63,882 nt of DNA from Collimonas antrihumi (GTDB lineage: Bacteria > Pseudomonadota > Gammaproteobacteria > Burkholderiales > Burkholderiaceae_D), in contig NZ_JAGQED010000026.1 of the NCBI RefSeq assembly GCF_018304965.1, positions 1-63,882 of the forward strand, given 5' to 3'. The position numbers and the translations under genes are program-made. Shown piece by piece: positions 1 through 8,800 of the stretch; position 1 is the first letter of the stretch, and each line of letters opens with the position of its first letter. The notes below the pieces were generated by a model. It saw nothing but the letters and a program-made list of their open reading frames with translations. It did not search any database and was not told the origin of the DNA.

Positions 1-95
1 GGAAACCGATTCAAGCCGTCACGCTCAATCCAGAACGGGATTCAGTCGTCGCAGCTGAATTGGCCAACCTTTCTATAGATCGATTGGCTGCATAA
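1..95 (+). CDS. 3' end of an unidentified coding sequence
   Basis: The frame starting at base 3 is open from the window edge and stops with TAA at 93-95. It gives about 30 C-terminal residues ending in LANLSIDRLAA. The other two forward frames stop earlier or read less like protein. The fragment is too short to assign a family. It is followed by about 150 bp of AT-rich DNA before metN, so it probably belongs to a separate upstream transcript. Confidence 0.45.
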   Translation, partial: KPIQAVTLNPERDSVVAAELANLSIDRLAA

Positions 96-157
96 GTCAG
101 GCGACAACTATCTTGACACGCGCCGATACCTAAATGTTCCTTCCCATGCTTAATGAA

Positions 158-174
158 TGCTTATAAAATAAGCA
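158..174. promoter_or_regulatory. 7-bp inverted repeat upstream of metN
   Basis: TGCTTAT-AAA-ATAAGCA is a perfect inverted repeat in the AT-rich leader before metN. Its position would suit an operator or a promoter-proximal hairpin. It does not match a MetJ or MetR consensus I know, so no regulator is assigned. AT-rich DNA forms such repeats easily by chance. Confidence 0.25.
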
Positions 175-248
175 CTTATTAAATAAAATATATAACGGCG
201 GCGAGATTGTTGATGTTTATGCAATCAGCTGCCTTTTTTCATTCTGAA

Positions 249-1298
249 ATGATAGAAATCAAAGCAGTCACCCAGCGCTTCAACGGCGCGCGCGGTCCGG
301 TCGATGCGGTTCGTGACGTTAATCTGACGATACGCAAGGGCGAGATCTTCGGCATCATCGGCCGTAGCGGTGCCGGCAAAAGCACGCTGGTGCGTTGCCT
401 TAATCTGTTGAACCGCCCTACTTCCGGCAACATTGTCGTCGACGGCAAAGACCTGACCGCGCTGAACGCCGACCAGTTGCGCACCGCGCGGCGGGAAATC
501 GGCATGATTTTCCAGCATTTCAATTTACTGTCGTCGCGCACCGTGTATGACAATATCGCGCTGCCGCTGGAACTGGCGGGCTTGTCTAAAATCGATATCG
601 AGAAAAAAGTCACGCCGCTGTTGGAACTGGTCGGCCTGACCGCACTCAAGGATAGCTATCCGGCACAAATCAGCGGTGGCCAGAAGCAGCGTGTCGGCAT
701 CGCCCGGGCGCTGGCCAATGAGCCGAAAGTCTTGCTGTCCGACGAAGCTACTTCCGCGCTCGATCCGGAAACCACCCGCTCCATCCTGGAATTGCTGCGC
801 AAGATCAATCGCGAGCTGGGCCTGACGATTGTCTTGATCACCCATCAGATGGAAGTCATCAAGATGATTTGCGACCGCATGGCGGTGATGGAAGCTGGCG
901 AAGTGATTGAACACGGTGAAGTGCTCGATCTGTTCCGCTCGCCTAAGCACGAAGTGACGCGGGCCTTGATTGGCGACGTGATTGCTCAGGAATTGCCGCA
1001 AGGTGTACTGCAGCGCCTGCGCGCACGACTCGCGCAAAGCGATGCCGGCAGCGGCACCGATCACCTGTTCCGTTTTGCGTTTACCGGCTCTGGGGTTGAT
1101 CAACCTTTGCTGTCGGAAGCTGTCCGCAAATTCGATCTGGATTTCAATATCCTGCACGGCCAGATCGATGAAATACAAGGACAGGCGTTTGGCTCCCTGG
1201 CGATTCTGGCCAACGGCACCAGCGAAAACATTAGTGCCGCCATGGCTTACTTAACCGAGCAAGGCGTCACTGTAGAGGAATTGAATCATGTCATCTGA
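249..1298 (+). CDS. metN: Methionine ABC transporter ATP-binding protein MetN
   Basis: This is the ATPase of the MetNIQ methionine importer on the cytoplasmic face of the inner membrane. Counting from the start used here (349 aa), a Walker A ([10 protein letters not shown]) lies near residue 40. It is followed by the ABC signature ([14 protein letters not shown]) and a Walker B with the switch ([14 protein letters not shown]). The last ~90 residues match the NIL/ACT-like regulatory domain that senses methionine in this family. The ATG at 249 fits the usual MIEI start of homologues. An in-frame ATG at 213 has a better ribosome site (GGCGAG) and would add 12 residues. The stop lies inside metI (11-bp overlap), so the two genes are translationally linked. 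Confidence 0.95.
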   Translation: MIEIKAVTQRFNGARGPVDAVRDVNLTIRKGEIFGIIGRSGAGKSTLVRCLNLLNRPTSGNIVVDGKDLTALNADQLRTARREIGMIFQHFNLLSSRTVYDNIALPLELAGLSKIDIEKKVTPLLELVGLTALKDSYPAQISGGQKQRVGIARALANEPKVLLSDEATSALDPETTRSILELLRKINRELGLTIVLITHQMEVIKMICDRMAVMEAGEVIEHGEVLDLFRSPKHEVTRALIGDVIAQELPQGVLQRLRARLAQSDAGSGTDHLFRFAFTGSGVDQPLLSEAVRKFDLDFNILHGQIDEIQGQAFGSLAILANGTSENISAAMAYLTEQGVTVEELNHVI

Positions 1299-1941
1299 AA
1301 TGCTCGATCTGTTTTTGTCGTCATTCGGGGAAACCTTGATGATGGTTGGCATCTCCGGCATTCTCGGCGCCCTGCTCGGCGTGCCGCTGGGAATCGCCCT
1401 GCACCTGACCGGCCGCGACGGCGTCTTGCCGCATCCGCTATTCAATCGGATCGCCGGCTTGATCGTCAACGCGGTGCGTTCCACACCGTTCATCATCCTG
1501 CTGGTGGCCGTGATCCCGTTCACGCGTTTTTTCGTCGGCACCTCGATCGGCACCGCGGCAGCCATTGTGCCTCTGACGATTGCATCCGCCCCATTCATCG
1601 CGCGCCTGGTGGAAACCGCGTTGCGCGAAGTCGACCGTGGCTTGATCGAAGCGGCGCAAGCCATGGGGGCCACCACCTGGCAAATCGTCTACAAGGTGCT
1701 GGTGCCGGAAGCATTTGCCGGCATCGTCGCCGGCCTGACGATTACGTTCGTCAGCCTGGTGGGCTACTCTGCGATGGCTGGCGCTATCGGCGGCGGTGGC
1801 CTGGGCGACCTGGGGATACGCTATGGTTACCAGCGCTTCCTGCCGGAGGTGATGCTGCTGGTGGTAGTGATCTTGATCGTCTTCGTGCAGTTGGTCCAAA
1901 CCTTGGGCGATATCCTGGTGCGCCGCCTCAGTCATCGCTGA
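1288..1941 (+). CDS. metI: Methionine ABC transporter permease MetI
   Basis: This is the inner-membrane channel subunit of the MetNIQ importer, 217 residues, the usual family length. Five hydrophobic segments are visible. The cytoplasmic EAA loop ([20 protein letters not shown], about residue 113 onward) is the site that docks the MetN ATPase. It begins inside the last codons of metN and is followed after 61 bp by metQ, so the three genes form one importer operon. Confidence 0.95.
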   Translation: MSSEMLDLFLSSFGETLMMVGISGILGALLGVPLGIALHLTGRDGVLPHPLFNRIAGLIVNAVRSTPFIILLVAVIPFTRFFVGTSIGTAAAIVPLTIASAPFIARLVETALREVDRGLIEAAQAMGATTWQIVYKVLVPEAFAGIVAGLTITFVSLVGYSAMAGAIGGGGLGDLGIRYGYQRFLPEVMLLVVVILIVFVQLVQTLGDILVRRLSHR

Positions 1942-2002
1942 TTTTTTTGAATCCTGCGCAGTCTCGTTGTACAGGATCGTCTTGATTTTTGAAAGGAAGA
2001 AA

Positions 2003-2812
2003 ATGAATCGTCGTCAATTAGTGCAATTCTTTGCTGGCTTCGGCCTCCTCGCCGGCCTCAGCGCCGCTCCTGTCAGCGCCACCTTCGCGCAGGACAAACC
2101 GATCAAGATCGGCGCCACCGGCGGTCCGCATTCGCAGATTCTGGAAGTCGTCAAAAAAGTCGCGGCCAAGGATGGCCTGAATATCCAGATCGTCGAATTC
2201 AGCGATTATGTACAGCCCAATGCCGCCTTGGCGGCCGGTGACCTGGATGCCAACAGCTATCAGCATCTGCCGTATCTGGAAGCGCAAATCAAGGATCGCG
2301 GTTACAAACTGGTGAATGTCGGCTACACCATCACTTTCCCGATGGGCGTGTATTCGAAGAAAATCAAATCCCTCAAGGATCTGAAAAATGGCGCCCGCAT
2401 CGGCATCCCTAACGACCCGACTAACGGTGGCCGTGCATTGCTGTTGCTGCAGGCGCAAGGCTTGTTGAAATTGAAAGCCGATGCCGGCTTGAAGGCAACG
2501 CCGCTGGATATCGCCGACAATCCTAAGAAACTGAAGATCGTCGAGATCGACGCCGCGCAATTGCCACGCTCGCTGGATGATCTGGATGCGGCGGCAATCA
2601 ACGGCAACTATGCCGAGTCTGCCGGTCTCGACCCGACCAAGGATGGCATCGCTATCGAATCCGCAAAAGGCCCTTATGCCAACGTCATCGCGGTTCGCAG
2701 CGCGGACAAGGACAAGCCTTGGGTAGCCAAGCTGATCAAGGCTTACCACAGCCCGGAAGTCAAACAGTATGTAGTGACTCAGTTCAAGAGTTCTGTGATC
2801 CCGGCCTGGTAA
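2003..2812 (+). CDS. metQ: Methionine-binding periplasmic protein MetQ (NlpA family)
   Basis: This is the substrate-binding component of MetNIQ and would deliver D/L-methionine to the permease. The ATG at 2003 follows a GAAAGGAAGAAA ribosome site. A more upstream in-frame start is unlikely because it would place charged residues before the signal peptide. The N-terminus MNRRQLVQFFAGFGLLAGLS is a typical Sec signal, cleaved after an ATFA-type site. No lipobox cysteine is visible, so unlike E. coli MetQ this looks like a soluble periplasmic protein and not a lipoprotein. The body (GATGGPHSQILEVV, then DYVQPNAALAAGDLDANSYQ) is diagnostic of the NlpA/MetQ family. A strong intrinsic terminator follows. 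Confidence 0.94.
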   Translation: MNRRQLVQFFAGFGLLAGLSAAPVSATFAQDKPIKIGATGGPHSQILEVVKKVAAKDGLNIQIVEFSDYVQPNAALAAGDLDANSYQHLPYLEAQIKDRGYKLVNVGYTITFPMGVYSKKIKSLKDLKNGARIGIPNDPTNGGRALLLLQAQGLLKLKADAGLKATPLDIADNPKKLKIVEIDAAQLPRSLDDLDAAAINGNYAESAGLDPTKDGIAIESAKGPYANVIAVRSADKDKPWVAKLIKAYHSPEVKQYVVTQFKSSVIPAW

Positions 2813-2830
2813 TTTAGCAATACCGATGCA

Positions 2831-2866
2831 AAGCCCGCGTTGTAAATGCAACGCGGGCTTTTTTTA
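2831..2866 (+). terminator. Intrinsic terminator of metNIQ
   Basis: A 12-bp perfect stem (AAGCCCGCGTTG / CAACGCGGGCTT) with a 6-nt loop is followed by a T-rich tail, 18 bp after the metQ stop codon. Confidence 0.92.
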
Positions 2867-2879
2867 TTGCGGCTGGCCG

Positions 2880-2996
2880 GTAGGGTGGGCATGAATGCCC
2901 ACGCGGAATTGACTCGTGGCAGATGCCTGTTTCGGTAACGCGTAAGTTTGCACTCCGGCTATCGCGGTCACGCGTGGGCATTCGTTTCCACCCTAC
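2880..2996. repeat. Dispersed GTAGGGTGGGC inverted-repeat element, copy 1
   Basis: The element is bounded by GTAGGGTGGGC and an inverted copy (CCACCCTAC) and holds internal GCCCACGCG / CGCGTGGGC arms. Related elements occur at 30601-30694, 49835-49946 and, as a right half, 63756-63818. The 2935-3000 part is nearly identical to the 63756 copy (GGTAACGCGTA, TTGCACTCCGGCTAT). It lies between metQ and the lectin-DUF11 gene. Besides this element and the metQ terminator I see nothing else in 2813-3153. Confidence 0.8.
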
Positions 2997-3153
2997 TTTC
3001 TTTCCGCTTTTTACCGTTGTCTATCGGTAATCCGTGAAGAACTTTTTTTTTTGCGGCTGATCGAGTGCAGTTAAAATCGGAGGCAGCCGATAAAGCAGAT
3101 TTAGCGATATATTTGTTACCTTACGATCAATTATTGATAGCAGCAACACTCTC

Positions 3154-5883
3154 TTAATTACTCACCTTCACCTGATAAGTCACCACCGTCTGCCCTGTCG
3201 GCGCCAGCGTCCCTGCAAAAGTCCATTGCACGGCTCCTTGCCCGCCAGCCGCAGGTTGGCTCGAAACGGTGCATGCGGTCAAACTGGCTGGCAGGCTGGC
3301 TGGGCAATTTGCGAGGACATAATTGGTATACGACGGTGTCGCATCGCTGACGACAACGTTGTTGAGCGCCGCGCTACCATGGTTGGTGGCGGTGAGTTGG
3401 TATTCCAGCGTATCGCCAGGCAGTGCATTGCTGGCAGTGCCGAAGCTGCCGCTTTGCGTGAGATTGCGAACTTGTTTCAATAAGGCCAGCGCTGCGGGCG
3501 TACCTACGGTGGTGATGTCGTTATGTACCACCACGTTGGCCAGCGCCGGGCTGGCGTTGGTGTAAGTGAAATTGGCCGACACCGTGACGGTATTGGTCGC
3601 GTTCAGTGGTGCTGTGGCGGGAATGAATTCCTTGACGATCAGGCAAATTGTTTGCCCCGCCGTGACGGTGATGCTGGTCGCCGGTAGCAATATCGGATCG
3701 GTGCTGGCGATGGTAGCACTGCAAGCGGTATCGTTATAAATCGCTTCCACCCAGCCTGAGTTGGCGGCATTGACTGGATTGGCGATAGCAGCACTGGAAA
3801 ATTTTACTGTGCCACCGCTGCCGGCTACAAAAGTATGGGTATAAAACACGGTGCTGCCAGCTGGTGATGTTTGTGCGCCGTCTGTGCTGAAGTTGTTCAC
3901 CGGGACATTGGCAAAGTTGACGCCGCTGTAGCTGCTGCCGCTGGTGTAGGTGAAACTGGTGCCGTTGCTGGTAGCCGTCGTGCCGCGCGTGTAGGCGCCG
4001 CCAGTCGTACCGGCACTGCCGCCGGTGGCTATATAACCGGCCGGAAAAACTTCATTGATGGTGACAGGGTTGGTGACGGTCTGCGGGAGCACCAAAGTAT
4101 AACTGCCATTGCCGCCCGTGGTGGTGGTGGCAATCACCGTACTGCCAGACATCGCATTGATGGTGACATTGGGTATCCCGGCTTCACCGCCATTTTGTAT
4201 TCCATCATTGGCGACGCCACTGCCAACGCCAGTATCGGCAAACACCGTGCCGCTTAATCCAACGGTGCTATATAAGCCAAAATTTTGTGCCAACGGAGCG
4301 GTCGCGCCTATCGTCAGTTGACGAATTCCACTCACCGATTCACTCACTGCCCAACCGCTGGGAATAGCTGCCGTAGTATTCGGTAACGTGCTTTTATTGG
4401 TCAGGATCAAGCAGTAACTACCTTGCGGAACCAGTGGCAAAGCATACGTGCCATCAACGGCGCTGACCGCCGCCACCGCGGCCGGTGCGACACTGCTGCT
4501 TTGGCAAACGTTATTCACGGAGGGCGTCAACGTGACATATAAGCCACTCAATCCTGTTCCGACTTCGTTGTTGTCTTTTTGCGCGTTGCGATTCAGGTCG
4601 TTGTAAACCGTACCGCTGATGTTCGCCACCACCGCGGTATTAACGGTAGAGATATTATTGGCCGAATCGGTATCGCCAAAACCATTCGGCGGAATCACTT
4701 GGCCTGTATTGGTAATCGTCGTACCGATGGCAGTATTGGCAGCGATCGTGCCCGTCACTGTATAGGTAGCAACCGCACCGGAATTTAACGTCACTGTGCC
4801 GCTGATATTATTACCGCTGCCACTGGCGGTATTACAAGTGGCGCCGGCCGTGGTCGCCGCACAACTCCAGGTAACGCCGGTGATACTAGCCGGAACTGCA
4901 TCGATAATCGTTGCGGCGGTGGCTGTGGTACCGCCATTATTGCTGACTTTGAGGGTGTACGTAATCCGATCGCCCGGCAAGCCCTTGGCACCGGTAGGAT
5001 CGCTCGTGGTTGCTGCAGTTTTAACGATGCCGAGATCGCCGTTGACCATCGTAACAATCACATTGCGTAGCTCATGGACATTGTTGGAGCCGCCAGTGGA
5101 TCCGGCAAAACCAATCATGGCATTGGCAGGCAATGCCAGACCACTGACCGTCTGGGTAATCAAGTTCGAGAAGGTGCCATTCTGGGTCGTCATCCAATTG
5201 ACCGTGAACGTATATTTATTGTTACCCAGCGGCGTAATCTGCACCCGGACACGGCGATAATAACTATCCAGACTTGGGCGACTGCTTGACTGGGTTTTAT
5301 AATCGATAGGGGTTCCCGTCGTCTTTCCGCCCAGATAATCCCAGCCGCTACTGGCTGGCCCACGCAATACTACCGCCTCCGGTGCAGCACCAGGCCCGCC
5401 AGTTGTACACTTATCGCCGGGATTACTAAAATTGCCGTATTCATCCAAACCGACAGCGACCATCCCATAAGATAAACCGCAATATCCAAGACCACCACCG
5501 TAAAGGCCGTTATTGGCAAATGGCTGGGATGCATCGAACATGAACATGGTAAGGCCATCCGCGCCATTCCCTCCCCAACTCAAGTACTCAAAGTCAGCAA
5601 TGACGCCGGATGACGTTGGAAAGCTTTGGTTGTAATACGCATATCCCTGTTTGTTGCCTAAGGCATCTGTCAAGCGTAAATAACCCGTAGAAGCGCCGTC
5701 GGCACCGCTGGCGCCGGTATTATTATTCGGCCCTCCCGCAGTCAAACGTGCGGCGCCTCCCAAAACCCAGCCGGGGGCGCTGTTGGTCATGAAAGATTGG
5801 TTAATGGAGAGGAAGCCGGCATTGGCGGGAGATGAAACAAACAGTAATGCAAATGCCATCCAAAAAATTGAAATCAGGCGCAT
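3154..5883 (-). CDS. Secreted lectin-like / DUF11 repeat adhesin
   Basis: A 909-residue secreted protein with a Sec signal peptide (RLISIFWMAFALLFVSSPANA). Residues ~23-280 resemble bacterial L-type lectin domains (GADGLTMFMFD, GGGLGY, VGLDEYGNFSNPGD, and a final strand RNVIVTM). A DUF11-type domain follows (~284-405). Two SdrD/CNA-B-like modules come next (GTVYNDLNRNAQKDNNE near 425; a second near 545). Two more DUF11-like modules reach the C-terminus (TVVTYQVKVSN). No LPXTG, PEP-CTERM or barrel end is visible. The ATG shares its A with the TGA of the 2037-residue barrel gene (TGATG), so translation is coupled and the products probably act together. I infer a surface adhesin that binds glycans; the sugar cannot be told from sequence. 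Confidence 0.85.
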   Translation of the reverse strand: MRLISIFWMAFALLFVSSPANAGFLSINQSFMTNSAPGWVLGGAARLTAGGPNNNTGASGADGASTGYLRLTDALGNKQGYAYYNQSFPTSSGVIADFEYLSWGGNGADGLTMFMFDASQPFANNGLYGGGLGYCGLSYGMVAVGLDEYGNFSNPGDKCTTGGPGAAPEAVVLRGPASSGWDYLGGKTTGTPIDYKTQSSSRPSLDSYYRRVRVQITPLGNNKYTFTVNWMTTQNGTFSNLITQTVSGLALPANAMIGFAGSTGGSNNVHELRNVIVTMVNGDLGIVKTAATTSDPTGAKGLPGDRITYTLKVSNNGGTTATAATIIDAVPASITGVTWSCAATTAGATCNTASGSGNNISGTVTLNSGAVATYTVTGTIAANTAIGTTITNTGQVIPPNGFGDTDSANNISTVNTAVVANISGTVYNDLNRNAQKDNNEVGTGLSGLYVTLTPSVNNVCQSSSVAPAAVAAVSAVDGTYALPLVPQGSYCLILTNKSTLPNTTAAIPSGWAVSESVSGIRQLTIGATAPLAQNFGLYSTVGLSGTVFADTGVGSGVANDGIQNGGEAGIPNVTINAMSGSTVIATTTTGGNGSYTLVLPQTVTNPVTINEVFPAGYIATGGSAGTTGGAYTRGTTATSNGTSFTYTSGSSYSGVNFANVPVNNFSTDGAQTSPAGSTVFYTHTFVAGSGGTVKFSSAAIANPVNAANSGWVEAIYNDTACSATIASTDPILLPATSITVTAGQTICLIVKEFIPATAPLNATNTVTVSANFTYTNASPALANVVVHNDITTVGTPAALALLKQVRNLTQSGSFGTASNALPGDTLEYQLTATNHGSAALNNVVVSDATPSYTNYVLANCPASLPASLTACTVSSQPAAGGQGAVQWTFAGTLAPTGQTVVTYQVKVSN

Positions 5884-8800
5884 CAATTATTCCCCAGCGA
5901 AGTCAACGGCGCTTCTGCACCACGCTTGGCTTTAAATAGATTTTCATCAAATTTGAAACGCAAGCGCAGGAAAATGCCGCGTTGCGTATAGTCAGCGCCG
6001 GCCAGATCTTTATCGGTAAATCCAAGTACGTTGTAACCCACGGATGCCCACATGTTTTTTGTCACCAGATAGCCGACCTCGCCACCTATCGCGTTTTGAC
6101 GCGAAGTCGAACCGTTACCAAACATGGTGAACGCGGCAACCCCGACATCCCAACGTTTGTTAACGTCCAGGATTGCTCTGCCACCGACAATTTGCGTTGT
6201 ACCGCGACTTTGCAATCCATTGGAATTGTCGATGACATGTTTGATGCCATAACGTCCCGATAAAACAAGATCAGGGCTGGCTTGATAATTGATATTGGTC
6301 GATAAAATGTCAGCCGTTTCATCGACATCCATGCCAGTACCCAAGGTATTGTCCTGGTCACGTTTCAATTCCATCCGAAACAGTGCATTCAAGTCATCGT
6401 GTCCGACGGGTCGAAAGGCAAATCCGAGTTGCGCGCGGGCGATACGATGAGCGCCAGGCGTCGTGCCATTTTGCGCCAAATTCTGTTGCAGGCTAATCAA
6501 CCCCTTACTCAGGAATGTCCAGCTATCGTCTAGCTTAAAGGCTGCGCCGACCGAGCCAAGATAGCTATCGGTAGTAGTCGATTGACGCCACTCAGCGCGC
6601 GCGGAACCTTTCCAGTCTGGATTGGCGGTGTAATCAATCGCTGCTGTGAGCGCAGTCGATTTGTCAGTTGCTGCGCCGGCAATCGGCTTGATATTTTCTG
6701 CAGTGGTGGTGACACGCACACCCGGAGCGATACGCCACAAATTACGCAAACCCACGGCAGTTTCGGCCGTACGCCCATCAATCGCATCGGCGACGCGATA
6801 TTCGTTAAAAACATGGCCGTCTTTCATGTAATCGGTATCAATCCCGAATACAGTGGTGTTATTGCGCTCGGTCGACGACAGATCAACGGCACTGACTTGA
6901 TTGGCTAAAAACTCATGACGGAAATACAGGCGGCCGCCTACCGGCAAATTGTAAGTACCGCCGACAGAGACGATTTCACGGCCGCTGTCATCAATCGCAT
7001 GTTCATATTCGCCGTAAATGGTAGCCGCTGGCAAAAACGGTACCGGCATCGACAATTTGGCACGCAAACTGGTGTAATGCACATTGCCGTTAAGAGCGCC
7101 GCCTAAGGTCGGCAGGCCTGCTGCTAGCGTTTCCGACGATGCGCTACCATTCTTGATACCGGTTTCCAGTTTCATATTGTTAGGCAAGCTGTGTTCCAGC
7201 GTCACATTGCCACTTTGCTGTACCGCTTGCGTAGTTTCATTCTCACTGCGAATGGCGTCGAGTACGATGCGATTATTTTCATCGATGCGATACGCCGCCT
7301 TAGCGCCATATTCAGCACGGCCATTGTTTAACAGCGCATCGGTATTACTAAACGCAACGTCGGTCTTTCCTTCATACAAACGCACTTGCAGTTGCTGGCT
7401 TTCATGCTTGAATTCGACCCGTTGAGCAGTACCGGAGCCTTCAACATCGGCGTCGGTTTTGGCAACTTCACCGGTCAACGCGGTTTTTTCCGAGAACTTA
7501 TAGGTAAAGTTAGTTGCGCTGAGCGTTTTGCGATCTTGTGGATTGCCGTCGTGGATAGCCACACCGCCAACCGTTAAATCTTGCGTCAACTGATAACTGG
7601 CAGCACCGCCACCGACCCAGAATTTTTGACCGCCGTTATCGACTTCATAAATAATCTTGATCGAGATCGGGTTCAGATCGGCATCAAGACTTGGCACTGG
7701 CGCTTTGAACAATATCTGACCGGTCAACGGCTCAATTTCATAATCCACAAAGCGCGCCAGCATCACATCGCTGAGGATGATCGCGGTTTGATAACGATCG
7801 CGCGTCAAGATATGCACTTGCTCGCTGTTCACCAAGCCGCTGCTGTTACTAAGTTGATACGGGCCGGAAGTGCCATTGCCGCGAATTTCATTGGTGACCT
7901 GTGTGGAACTGGTATAGCTGGCAAAACCGTCGGCTTTAAGAGGGCCTTGATCAATATGGCCACGAACGCCGTTGAGCGCCCGATTGTATTGACTCAAGGT
8001 ACGCGCAGGATCGGTGCTTTGCGTGCTGAAATCACCATACATCGCATACGACATACCGCGATCTAAACGCGCATATAGACGTTTGGTTGATTGCGCGTCA
8101 AATGCACGTTCGGACGAATCGCCATACACCGGATAAAACTGCTCCGGCTGAATATCGCGGAACAAAACTTGATCGCCGGGCTTATCGGAGTCGTAGGATA
8201 ACGTCAGCAAAGTGCTGTCGTTGATTTTCCCTTTAAGGAACATCGCAGCACGCGAAGCTGCAGTGGCTTTGCCGTTATCAAAACTCTGCGAAGACGATAC
8301 GATTTCGCGTTCAAAGGTGTCGCCGCTTTGGGTCGGCGATAATGCATTCGGATTCAAATTACGCAAGTTCAGCACACCTTCCAGTAAACCTGCCGCCAAC
8401 ATGGGGCGCAGTTCTGGCATGAAGTCCAGCTTGGCTTCATTATGAACGATCCCGCTGCTTACTTTGATTTCGGCACTACCGGCAACGTTCGGCGGCAGCA
8501 AGGTAAAACTGGCTTTTCCGCCTTCTACCATCACATTCATCAACTGCAATAGCTGCTGCGACTGCGGCAAATTGGCACTTTTTGTCATCAGGCTGGCATC
8601 CTCAACGGCTTGCCATTGCCCCAAAGTACTAGCCAATGTCACCGCGGTTCGCGCCGTCACTGGCGTACCATCTTTATCGGTCAAATGAATCTGTACCGAC
8701 ACCGCGCTACGGCCATCGGCGCTGGCTTGTTTCGGGATGTCTATATTGATGTGCGCCAGATTACCCGGCGCCATCACATGCACGGTCGCGCTACCGCGTT

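Noticed and set aside
96-248. Methionine-related riboswitch before metN
   Set aside because: Only a short AT inverted repeat is visible; none of the conserved cores of SAM or SAH riboswitches could be found.
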